A stretch of 5,605 nucleotides of DNA from the NCBI GenBank assembly GCA_037440525.1, contig JBBITW010000212.1, positions 1 to 5,605 on the forward strand, read 5' to 3'. The notes below the pieces were generated by a model, which had not been told where the DNA came from, did not search any database, and saw nothing but the letters and a program-made list of their open reading frames with translations. This document shows positions 1 to 5,605 of this stretch, in pieces (the stretch's first letter is position 1; each line of letters begins with the position of its first letter). The position numbers and the translations under genes are program-made. This stretch comes from JBBITW01 sp037440525 (GTDB taxonomy: Bacteria > Desulfobacterota > BSN033 > UBA1163).

Positions 1-1431
1 CTGTCCCATATCCATTGCCCCTGAGCTTACCATCACAGTCCCATCTTGATTCATCCTGACAATACAGGAGGTGGCAAATCCTCCGCATGGATTGAATCCA
101 CATGATATTCCCATGGCAATCCCATCCTTTTTTATCCCTTGCTTCCATTTAATCTTTTCTGCCGCATTTAAGAGTGTTTCCTTCACATTCACACTTACAA
201 GTCTCTGGCCTGTTGGTAGATTATCTCCAGCATCAAAACAGTTTTTAAGCCTTATCTCAAGTGGATCAATCCCCAGTTCATGAGCTATGAGATCGATATG
301 TGATTCCCTCGCAAAATTTACCTGAGGTGTTCCATAGCCCCTGAAGGCCCCTGACATCATCTTATTGGTATAGACAGAGAATGTCTCTATTCTTACATTT
401 GGAATACGATAAGGACCTGCTGCTGTAAGAGCACCAAGCCATACAGCATTTGGAGTGGGTGCATAAGCCCCAGCATCGTATATCAAATCCATCTGCCATG
501 AGATGAAAGTCCCGTCCTTTTTTACCCCTGTCTTGAGCTTTATTATTGTTCCGTGTCGGGTAGTTGTGGATGTAAATTCCTCTTCCCTCGTGAGGCTTAA
601 ACGGACTGGAGACTTTACTCTCTGGGCAAGGGCAACACATATGGGTTCAACAAGTGTTCTGCTCTTGCCACCAAATCCTCCACCCACATGGCAGGGGATG
701 ACCCTGATCTTTGATGTGGGAATCTCCAATACAGAAGAGATTATGGCCTGATTGATATGGGGTCTTTGAGTCGTTGTCCAGACAGTAACACGGCCTTCAG
801 AATCAAATTGTGAAACAGAGGTTTGTGGTTCAAGGTAGGACTGATGAACCTTTGGAGTTTTATATGTATCCTCGAGAACAATATCTGAACTCGAAAATCC
901 CCTTTCAATATTCCCCTGATTGATAATTGCATGGTAATTGATATTTCCCCTCATGCTCCTATCAGTCCTCGGGAATAGGGTTATATAGTCTTTGAGATCT
1001 TCGTGAATTATCGGAGCTTGGGGTAGCATGGCCTCAATTGGATCAAAGACAGCCGGAAGCTCTTCATATTCTACCTCTATCAATTCAAGTGCCTCCATTG
1101 CTGTATCTTCATCTACTGCTGCAACAGCTCCAATGGCTTCACCAATATATCTGACCTTATCACGGGCAAAGATTCCCATATCCATTACAAGGGCACCATA
1201 TTTCACATCAGGGACATCTCGAGCTGTAATTACAGTTTTTACACCTTTGAGCCTCCTTGCCTTTCCTGTTTCAATCCTTAAAATTCGTGCATGAGGATAG
1301 TGACTTCTAAGAATCTTACCGTGAAGCATATTGGGAAAATAGATATCCGTTGCAAATCTGGCCTCACCAAGAGCCTTTGGCAATGCATCAATCTTTGGAA
1401 TTCGTCTTCCTATTTTAATGAATTCTTCCAT
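1..1431 (-). CDS. Xanthine dehydrogenase-family molybdopterin-binding (large) subunit, C-terminal part outside the window
   Basis: This is the N-terminal 477 residues of a molybdenum hydroxylase large subunit; the family is usually about 750-790 residues, so roughly 300 are missing at the window edge. Such proteins bind Mo-molybdopterin cytosine dinucleotide and hydroxylate a C-H bond using water. They pass electrons to a [2Fe-2S] small subunit and often an FAD medium subunit, neither of which is visible here. The aldehyde oxidase a/b hammerhead domain covers about residues 15-125 (RRIPKIDAL near the start, VEYEELPAV at 120-128). The molybdopterin-binding domain then shows YLEPQTS (199-205), WTTTQRPH (218-225), VGGGFGGK (249-256), TREEEF followed by RH (281-293), YDAGAYA (318-324), GPYRIPNV (339-346), GAFRGYGTPQ (361-370) and AMDMGQ at the cut edge. 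The catalytic Glu lies beyond the window. There is no CO dehydrogenase AYxCSFR loop and no visible signal peptide, so it is probably cytoplasmic. The ATG at 1431 follows the previous stop by 3 nt with only a weak GGGA ribosome site. The family call is firm; the substrate is unknown. Confidence 0.95.
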   Translation of the reverse strand, partial: MEEFIKIGRRIPKIDALPKALGEARFATDIYFPNMLHGKILRSHYPHARILRIETGKARRLKGVKTVITARDVPDVKYGALVMDMGIFARDKVRYIGEAIGAVAAVDEDTAMEALELIEVEYEELPAVFDPIEAMLPQAPIIHEDLKDYITLFPRTDRSMRGNINYHAIINQGNIERGFSSSDIVLEDTYKTPKVHQSYLEPQTSVSQFDSEGRVTVWTTTQRPHINQAIISSVLEIPTSKIRVIPCHVGGGFGGKSRTLVEPICVALAQRVKSPVRLSLTREEEFTSTTTRHGTIIKLKTGVKKDGTFISWQMDLIYDAGAYAPTPNAVWLGALTAAGPYRIPNVRIETFSVYTNKMMSGAFRGYGTPQVNFARESHIDLIAHELGIDPLEIRLKNCFDAGDNLPTGQRLVSVNVKETLLNAAEKIKWKQGIKKDGIAMGISCGFNPCGGFATSCIVRMNQDGTVMVSSGAMDMGQ

Positions 1432-1434
1432 TTT

Positions 1435-2325
1435 TTATTTTTTCCCATATGTGATCGATTTAAATTCCTTCACCTTTTTTAAAACTTCATGAAATGTCTT
1501 TGGTGCTTCTCCCTTAAAGAACTCATCCAGCCTCAAATCTGCAATCTCTTCAAAAATCCTTTTTGTGCCCAAGGACATTACAGGATCAATTCCAGCATTT
1601 TTTAGAGTTTCTATGGCTTCATCCATCTCCTTGGCCCTTCTTCGCGCATGAATTGTCGAATTTGTCAACCAATTGTTTATTGTATCCTTGAAAGATGACT
1701 TTGACATTACCTCAGAGGCTGATTCAAGTATCTCATCCATGATTCCATACTTTTCAGCCCCCCTCAGCATCTCGTAGGCAAGGGCAACAATTCCTTTTAG
1801 GCAGACACTTCTGAGGATTTTCATTGCTGCAGGGTGTTTTGGATCAATGCTTATGGCTTTAATATTTAGACCCAGAGAGGATAGTATCTCCTCAACATCC
1901 TTTGCCCTCTCTCCTCCAGCAAGCATCGGGACTTGATATCCACGATCAGGGATTGCAGCCATGATTCCAATCTTGACAAAATTTCCTCCTCTCGATTTAA
2001 TTACACGAAAAATCTCTTCTGTTGTTTCAGGAGAGATTGAATTCATATCACAATAAATCTGATCCTTAGAAAGAAGGGTTGATGCCTCTTTAGCAACATC
2101 CAATGCGGCATCTGGCCAGATTGTTGACAGTAAGATTGAAGACGATCTGATTAATTCCTCCATATTTCCGAGTAGGGTGATATTTAAATCCTCTGCCCTC
2201 TTTTTTATCTTCTCAGGAAACTTATCGTGGCAAAATATATCTCCACCCATCTCCTTCATTCTTTTTGAGAGTGTCTGTGCAACCTCTCCAAATCCTATGA
2301 ACCCAATTTTAGCCCTTTCCTTCAT
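1435..2325 (-). CDS. NAD(P)-dependent dehydrogenase, 6-phosphogluconate dehydrogenase-like with DUF1932 C-terminal domain
   Basis: This 296-residue protein resembles the beta-hydroxyacid dehydrogenase superfamily. The N-terminal Rossmann fold has GFIGFGEVA (8-16), with Ala in place of the third Gly of the GxGxxG motif. An acidic residue near the end of strand 2 (HDK, Asp34) hints at NAD over NADP. CDMNSISPET (92-101) matches the substrate-binding DxNxxSP loop of the superfamily, and PMLAGG (133-138) matches its later VGG segment. The C-terminal half, from about 165, has AAMKILRS, KGIVAL and AYEML, typical of DUF1932 (Phosphogluconate dehydrogenase, putative C-terminal). Lys169 is the likely catalytic lysine by analogy with 3-hydroxyisobutyrate-type enzymes. 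The reaction is probably oxidation of a hydroxy acid or reduction of the matching oxo or imine compound; the substrate is unknown. A longer reading could start at TTG 2358, overlapping the flavoprotein stop. The ATG at 2325 is preferred because it has a GAGGG site 8 nt upstream and places the Rossmann strand right at the N-terminus, as usual in the family. Confidence 0.9.
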   Translation of the reverse strand: MKERAKIGFIGFGEVAQTLSKRMKEMGGDIFCHDKFPEKIKKRAEDLNITLLGNMEELIRSSSILLSTIWPDAALDVAKEASTLLSKDQIYCDMNSISPETTEEIFRVIKSRGGNFVKIGIMAAIPDRGYQVPMLAGGERAKDVEEILSSLGLNIKAISIDPKHPAAMKILRSVCLKGIVALAYEMLRGAEKYGIMDEILESASEVMSKSSFKDTINNWLTNSTIHARRRAKEMDEAIETLKNAGIDPVMSLGTKRIFEEIADLRLDEFFKGEAPKTFHEVLKKVKEFKSITYGKK

Positions 2326-2333
2326 GTAAGATT

Positions 2334-2339
2334 CCCTCT
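2334..2339 (-). promoter_or_regulatory. Ribosome binding site that decides the DUF1932 dehydrogenase start
   Basis: Read on the minus strand this is AGAGGG, ending 8 nt before the ATG at 2325. The alternative TTG start at 2358 has only an AGG one or two bases away, too close to act. This supports the 296-residue rather than the 307-residue protein. Confidence 0.65.
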
Positions 2340-2354
2340 TTAATAAATTCTTTA

Positions 2355-4034
2355 TCAAACCTTTACGACAGGTATTGCCTCGAGTTTCATTTCGCTGTCA
2401 TCCCTTCTTATAACGATGTTTTTTAACCAGTTCTCATCATCCCTCTTCGGGTAATCCTCCCTATAGTGTCCTCCTCTTGTTTCTCTTCTGATTAAGGCAG
2501 ACCTTGCGATGATCTCCCCAACCTCGATCATATTAAGAACCTCCAGAGCTTCTATTAACTCATAGTTAAACCTCGGAGAGTTCTCTCTTAGGCGAATATT
2601 TTCTTCATACTCCTGCCTAAGGGTTTTGAACTTATCCTGTGCATCTGTAAGTCCCTTTTCATTTCTTAAAACCCCTACATGATCCCAGAGTATAGCCTGA
2701 ATCCTTCTCTTGAAATGAGAAGGTGATATCCCGAGCGATTTTTCAGAGCTCCTCAGTAATCTCTGAATACGATCCTTTTCCTCCGAAACCTCTTCCCAGT
2801 TGATTCCTGGGACTGACATCCTCAGGGCTTCGATGGCGGCATACCTTCCAGATCTTTCGCCAAAGACGTTCGAATCAGCGGTTGAGCAACCTGCAAGACG
2901 ATTTGCTCCATGTAGTCCTCCTGCAGCCTCTCCTGCTCCATAAAGGCCTGGAACAGAGGTTTCACATCTTTCGTTTATCCTGACACCACCCATGAAATAA
3001 TGTATTGCAGGGATCATCTCTACACAGTCTTTCTTTGGGTCGATTCCCATCTCTTTAAATGGAAGGGGGAATATCGCAAATGAATCAGGAGGTGTCTCAC
3101 TGAAGTCCATCCAGACCCCTCCATGTGGGGTACCTCTTCCTGCCTTCACCTCTCTGAGGACAGAAGAAGCAAGGACATCCTTTGTTGTCCTTTCCCACCT
3201 CTCGGGATCATAACGCTGCATAAAACGTTCGCGATTGGAGTTATAAAGTTTGGCATTAGTAGCTGAAGGTTCACCGAGAAGGACTCCCAGATATATATCA
3301 GGGTAGGCAAGGGCTGGGATTGATTGGACAAACTCCATATCAACCAGTTCAGCTCCAACCCTGTAGGCCATTGCATAGCTGTCCCCTGTAATCTCCATAA
3401 GATTTGTTGTGTATCCTGAGAGCTCACCCGCTCCAAATGCCTGGCCTGCGCCACCGGCCGTTAAAATGGTTGTTTTGGCTCTAAAAACGATAAGAGTCCC
3501 TCTCTTTTTATCCAGGCCAACCGCACCAACAACCCTTCCCTGTTTTGTTAGAAGGCGGATGATCATGATTTCAGAAAATACCTTTATATCCCTTCTCATC
3601 ACTTCTGAAAAAAGGACATTCACCATTGAGGCTGCATGAAAAGAGGCAATGTCCCTCGGATGACTATGGCCTCCCATCTGCCTCAGATTCAGATTGCCTT
3701 CCGGAGTTCGCGCAAAAACAATGCCAAACTTTTCAAGTTCAAGGACTTTCCCCTTAGCAACATCCTCGACAAAAACCCTTACAAGATGGGGATTATTTAG
3801 ACCCTGACCACTTTTTATCATATCCTGATAAAAAATCTCTGTACTATCAGGAGGTCGAATATATGCGGCCGTTACCGAATAAGCCACAGGGCCTCCACCA
3901 CTCTTCCCAACAATTCCCTTATCGACCAGGATGACCCGAGCACCTTCATCATGGGCTGAAATTGAAGCCCTTGTTGCTGTTACACCTCCACCAATAACAA
4001 GAACATCTGTTTCATAAACCTCAAATGAGTTCAT
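2355..4034 (-). CDS. Fumarate reductase/succinate dehydrogenase-type FAD-binding subunit with altered active site
   Basis: A 559-residue flavoprotein of the FrdA/SdhA/NadB family, close to the usual length. FAD-binding elements are VLVIGGGVTA (11-20), VDKG (37-40), GHSHPR (122-127), TAGGAG (192-197) and PGLYGAGEAAGG (362-373), followed by HGANRLAG (375-382). The C-terminal helical domain carries RRETRGGHYREDYPKRDD (516-533), standard for this family. Two substrate-site residues of fumarate reductases survive: His345 in HYFMGG and Arg379 in ANRLAG. The usual QFHPT histidine is lost (QSIPA, 237-241), and by my alignment the catalytic Arg of the PRD motif is Lys285 (TKD). The His that links FAD covalently in FrdA/SdhA is also absent around 42-50 (VGKSGGGPV), so FAD is probably non-covalent. 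The enzyme most likely reduces or forms a C-C double bond in a substrate other than fumarate, passing electrons through the adjacent Fe-S protein. The ATG start has a strong AGGAGG 6 nt upstream. Family confidence is high; succinate or fumarate specificity is doubtful. Confidence 0.93.
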   Translation of the reverse strand: MNSFEVYETDVLVIGGGVTATRASISAHDEGARVILVDKGIVGKSGGGPVAYSVTAAYIRPPDSTEIFYQDMIKSGQGLNNPHLVRVFVEDVAKGKVLELEKFGIVFARTPEGNLNLRQMGGHSHPRDIASFHAASMVNVLFSEVMRRDIKVFSEIMIIRLLTKQGRVVGAVGLDKKRGTLIVFRAKTTILTAGGAGQAFGAGELSGYTTNLMEITGDSYAMAYRVGAELVDMEFVQSIPALAYPDIYLGVLLGEPSATNAKLYNSNRERFMQRYDPERWERTTKDVLASSVLREVKAGRGTPHGGVWMDFSETPPDSFAIFPLPFKEMGIDPKKDCVEMIPAIHYFMGGVRINERCETSVPGLYGAGEAAGGLHGANRLAGCSTADSNVFGERSGRYAAIEALRMSVPGINWEEVSEEKDRIQRLLRSSEKSLGISPSHFKRRIQAILWDHVGVLRNEKGLTDAQDKFKTLRQEYEENIRLRENSPRFNYELIEALEVLNMIEVGEIIARSALIRRETRGGHYREDYPKRDDENWLKNIVIRRDDSEMKLEAIPVVKV

Positions 4035-4039
4035 TTTAA

Positions 4040-4046
4040 ACCTCCT
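4040..4046 (-). promoter_or_regulatory. Strong ribosome binding site of the flavoprotein gene
   Basis: On the minus strand this reads AGGAGGT, with AGGAGG separated from the ATG at 4034 by 6 nt. It is an almost perfect Shine-Dalgarno sequence and fixes the start of the flavoprotein. Confidence 0.85.
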
Positions 4047-4074
4047 GATGATTGCATTCTTATATGAATTAATA

Positions 4075-4758
4075 TTATCTTTCTTTCCGGGCCATTTCTT
4101 GAAGATCTTTTATGATTTCATGAACCTTTATATCTACAGGACAAACTTCGCTACACTTTCCACAAAGGTCACACCGAAGCAGACCCTCTGAAGTGGCAAT
4201 GCGGATTCTATCACCATCATCCTGTGGTTCTCGGTAAAGACGTGCTATCTCAAGCATGGTTGATGGGCCTGAAAAACCTTTCCCTGAATCTTTAAGCAAA
4301 GGGCAGGCCGCATCACAGATTAGACATTCTATACATACCTCACATTCCCTGTATCGATTAACTGTTTCATAGCTCAGGGCCCTTGGCATCTCGACCGTTG
4401 GCTTTGGAGGATCTATGAAGGGTCTTATCCTTGCTCGTTTCTCTAAATATCTATCAAAATCAAAGACAAGATCCTTGATAACAGGGAAAATGGGTAATGG
4501 TTCTATTGTCATAACCTTTTGTGCCCTCTCCTTACAGGCAAGCACAGGCCTCTGGTTCATCATCACAGAACAGGTGCCACATGCTTTAATTCGACAACCG
4601 TAACGGAATGCAATCGGAGAATAATTATCATAGATATACCTCAAAACCTCCAGAACAGTTATTCCATCCCTGTATGGAACTTCATATTTTTCATATCGAG
4701 GCTTAAAGTCCCTTGCTGGGTCGTATCTAAAAATTGTAACCTCTATCTTTTCACCCAT
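4075..4758 (-). CDS. Succinate dehydrogenase/fumarate reductase-type iron-sulfur subunit
   Basis: A 227-residue electron-transfer protein of the SdhB/FrdB family, near the usual 230-260. The N-terminal ferredoxin domain (about 1-105) binds a plant-type [2Fe-2S] cluster through Cys55, Cys60, Cys63 and Cys75 (CRIKACGTC, then PVLAC). The C-terminal alpha-helical ferredoxin domain has CIECLICDAACP (142-153) and CDLCGKCSEVCP (196-207). In SdhB and FrdB the last motif normally lacks the second Cys and holds a [3Fe-4S] cluster. Here Cys199 is present, so a second [4Fe-4S] is possible. Cys139 is a further extra cysteine. The protein should pass electrons between the flavoprotein encoded 40 nt downstream and an unknown carrier. 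No membrane segments and no anchor gene are seen, so a soluble cytoplasmic complex is likely. The ATG start has AAGGAGG 7 nt upstream, and the gene begins 20 nt after the regulator's stop. TfrB-like or other CCG-less reductase roles are possible. Confidence 0.94.
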   Translation of the reverse strand: MGEKIEVTIFRYDPARDFKPRYEKYEVPYRDGITVLEVLRYIYDNYSPIAFRYGCRIKACGTCSVMMNQRPVLACKERAQKVMTIEPLPIFPVIKDLVFDFDRYLEKRARIRPFIDPPKPTVEMPRALSYETVNRYRECEVCIECLICDAACPLLKDSGKGFSGPSTMLEIARLYREPQDDGDRIRIATSEGLLRCDLCGKCSEVCPVDIKVHEIIKDLQEMARKER

Positions 4759-4765
4759 AAATTAT

Positions 4766-4772
4766 CCTCCTT
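4766..4772 (-). promoter_or_regulatory. Strong ribosome binding site of the Fe-S subunit gene
   Basis: Read on the minus strand this is AAGGAGG, 7 nt before the ATG at 4758. It sits in the 20-nt gap after the regulator's TAG stop, consistent with co-transcription. Confidence 0.85.
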
Positions 4773-4778
4773 TCAGGA

Positions 4779-5420
4779 CTAAGAAAATCTATTATAAAAG
4801 TCGATAAGGATTTTTCTCACCCTATCAATATGGGCTTCCATATATTTAGATGCGAGTTTGCTATTGCCATCTCTCAGGGAATTTATAATCTTTTCATGAT
4901 CATCGACATAGAGGGCAATGTTGCCAGGGATAGTGATTCCTAAATAGCGGTATCTGAAGACCTTCTTTCTCAGTTGAGAGATTAGGTCCTTAAGGACATT
5001 GTTTCTGGCACCATCATAGAAGAATGTATGGAATCTTACATTCTCCTCCATAAAATCCTTATAGGCATTATTTTCTGAAAAACGCTTCATTCTCCTGTTC
5101 ATATGTCTAAGGACTTCAATATCTTTAGGTTTTAAATACATGGAGGCCATATGGACTGCCAGTCCCTCCAATTTAACTAAAATCCTGTAGATCTGGTCAA
5201 GTTCAGTTGGAGAATATTCTGTAACAAAACTACCTTTCTTTGGAACCACTGTGATGTAACCTTCTGCCTGGAGTTGTTTGAAGGCCTCGCGAATAGGTGT
5301 GCGGCTGACTTTTAACCTTAAAGAGATATCCTTTTCATCCAATTTTTCGCGGGGATGGAGATGACCATAGGTTATCTGGTCCCTCAAATATTGATAAACG
5401 TTTTCCCATGCATTGGGCAT
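4779..5420 (-). CDS. GntR-family transcriptional regulator, FCD (FadR/VanR-type) subfamily
   Basis: A 213-residue DNA-binding regulator of the usual length. Residues 5-68 form the GntR winged helix-turn-helix. Its recognition helix region is VSRTPIREAFKQLQAEGYI (38-56), close to the family signature, followed by the wing KKGSFV (61-66). Residues 73-200 form the all-helical FCD effector domain. This domain commonly holds a metal through an Asp/Asn and three His; here the candidates are Asn127, His131, His175 and His197. The metal or the pocket usually binds a small carboxylate, often the pathway substrate or an intermediate. It is the first gene of the operon and is read in the same direction as its likely targets, so it probably controls itself together with the enzymes. 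The ATG at 5420 has an AGGG about 9 nt upstream. No closer start fits the conserved N-terminal helix. The effector cannot be predicted. Confidence 0.94.
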   Translation of the reverse strand: MPNAWENVYQYLRDQITYGHLHPREKLDEKDISLRLKVSRTPIREAFKQLQAEGYITVVPKKGSFVTEYSPTELDQIYRILVKLEGLAVHMASMYLKPKDIEVLRHMNRRMKRFSENNAYKDFMEENVRFHTFFYDGARNNVLKDLISQLRKKVFRYRYLGITIPGNIALYVDDHEKIINSLRDGNSKLASKYMEAHIDRVRKILIDFYNRFS

Positions 5421-5477
5421 TCTTTTTATCCCTGTATTGATGAAAAATGAATGGAGAAGGAATTTAGGTTCAAATAT

Positions 5478-5505
5478 ATTCTATAGAAAGAAATAAAAAT
5501 GTCAA
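5478..5505 (-). promoter_or_regulatory. Predicted sigma70-type promoter of the operon
   Basis: On the minus strand a perfect TTGACA -35 box (5505-5500) is followed after 16 nt by TAGAAT (5483-5478), which matches five of six -10 positions. Transcription would begin near 5471, leaving a leader of about 50 nt before the regulator's ATG. The 40 bases upstream of the -35 are almost pure A/T, as in an UP element. No comparably good promoter was seen in the short gaps between the downstream genes. Confidence 0.75.
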
Positions 5506-5511
5506 GAAAAA

Positions 5512-5541
5512 AAATACAAATTTAAATACAATTTTGTATTT
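5512..5541. repeat. Three AAATACAA boxes (two direct, one inverted)
   Basis: AAATACAA occurs at 5512-5519 and 5524-5531, 12 bases apart, and in inverted form at 5534-5541. The last two form the core of the inverted repeat; the first sits just upstream of the -35 box. A 12-base step is close to one helical turn, so side-by-side binding of regulator dimers is possible. The A/T richness of the region raises the chance of coincidence. Confidence 0.45.
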
Positions 5542-5544
5542 AAA
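5521..5544. promoter_or_regulatory. Perfect 11-bp inverted repeat, candidate operator
   Basis: The left arm TTTAAATACAA (5521-5531) is exactly reverse-complemented by the right arm at 5534-5544, with a 2-nt spacer. The centre lies about 61 bases upstream of the predicted transcription start. The symmetry suits binding by a dimeric GntR/FCD protein, the only regulator seen here. It also starts 5 nt after the stop of a possible upstream gene and is followed on the minus strand by a T-rich run, so a weak intrinsic terminator is an alternative. The stem has a single G-C pair and the loop is tight, which makes the terminator reading less likely. Confidence 0.5.
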
Positions 5545-5548
5545 AAAT

Positions 5549-5605
5549 TCATTTTTCTTCCAGTAATTTGGCCATCAGGGAAGAAAGGGCTATTGATATT
5601 CCAAG
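5549..5605 (-). CDS. Possible C-terminal end of an upstream minus-strand gene (18 codons)
   Basis: Entering from the right edge, one minus-strand frame reads LGISIALSSLMAKLLEEK and then stops at TGA (5551-5549). The composition, with alternating hydrophobic residues and a charged tail, would suit a C-terminal helix. The stop lies just before the AT-rich control region, as expected for a gene boundary. Eighteen codons are too few to name a family or to exclude chance. Confidence 0.3.
   Translation of the reverse strand, partial: LGISIALSSLMAKLLEEK

Noticed and set aside
71..1294. Several 60-90-residue open frames on both strands across the hydroxylase gene
   Set aside because: The minus-strand frame from 1431 to position 1 carries all conserved family motifs without interruption, so these are chance frames.
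1..1431. Aerobic CO dehydrogenase large subunit (CoxL)
   Set aside because: The active-site loop reads GAFRGYGTPQ instead of the AYxCSFR of form I CoxL, and no coxS or coxM neighbours are seen. The general XDH family label is safer.
2326..2358. TTG start at 2358 extending the DUF1932 dehydrogenase by 11 residues
   Set aside because: There is no properly spaced ribosome binding site, and the extra residues precede a Rossmann strand that normally begins within a few residues of the start. The ATG at 2325 has a GAGGG site at 8 nt.
3146..3454. 102-residue minus-strand open frame inside the flavoprotein gene
   Set aside because: It overlaps a conserved family region in another frame, has no recognisable domain and no ribosome site of note; it is a shadow frame.
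2355..4034. L-aspartate oxidase (NadB)
   Set aside because: It has a dedicated SdhB-type Fe-S partner gene directly upstream, no nadA or nadC neighbour, and has lost the QFHPT motif that NadB shares with fumarate reductases.
5440..5496. Short plus-strand open frame of about 18 codons in the control region
   Set aside because: It crosses the predicted promoter, is very short and has no ribosome binding site.
5505..5544. Intrinsic terminator of an upstream gene
   Set aside because: The hairpin followed by a T-rich run fits in form, but the stem has only one G-C pair and the arms are 2 nt apart. An operator is more likely, though the terminator reading is not excluded.

Overview
The window holds one tightly packed block of genes, all on the minus strand and so transcribed from the right end towards position 1. 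It appears to be a single catabolic or redox operon of an anaerobic or facultatively anaerobic bacterium. In transcription order the genes are: a GntR/FCD-family regulator (5420-4779), a succinate dehydrogenase/fumarate reductase-type iron-sulfur protein (4758-4075), a fumarate reductase-type flavoprotein (4034-2355), an NAD(P)-dependent dehydrogenase of the DUF1932/6-phosphogluconate dehydrogenase-like family (2325-1435), and the first 477 residues of a xanthine dehydrogenase-family molybdopterin-binding subunit (1431 to beyond position 1). The spacers are 20, 40, 29 and 3 nt. No stretch of 300 bases lacks a gene.

The non-coding region lies at 5421-5548. It contains a near-consensus sigma70-type promoter for the operon (TTGACA, 16 nt, TAGAAT). 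Just upstream is a perfect 11-bp inverted repeat with a third copy of its AAATACAA box, a good candidate operator for the GntR protein. A short open frame ending in TGA at 5549 may be the 3' end of another minus-strand gene, but too little is present to identify it.

Several signs suggest an anaerobic bacterium of moderately low GC: strong AGGAGG-type ribosome binding sites, an AT-rich promoter region, and a molybdenum hydroxylase beside a multi-cluster Fe-S/flavin pair. Desulfobacterota or Firmicutes-like lineages would fit, but the phylum cannot be fixed from this window.

In function, the flavoprotein and Fe-S protein look like a two-subunit soluble reductase or dehydrogenase. The flavoprotein lacks two catalytic residues usual in true fumarate reductases and succinate dehydrogenases, the histidine linking FAD covalently also appears absent, and no membrane anchor gene is present. 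The substrate is therefore probably not succinate or fumarate. With a molybdenum hydroxylase and an NAD(P)-dependent dehydrogenase under one ligand-responsive regulator, the simplest inference is an inducible pathway. In it, a substrate (perhaps a heterocycle, aromatic compound or aldehyde) would be hydroxylated with water, a double bond would be reduced or formed by the flavin/Fe-S pair, and an intermediate would be oxidised or reduced by the NAD(P) enzyme. The actual substrate cannot be read from the sequence.
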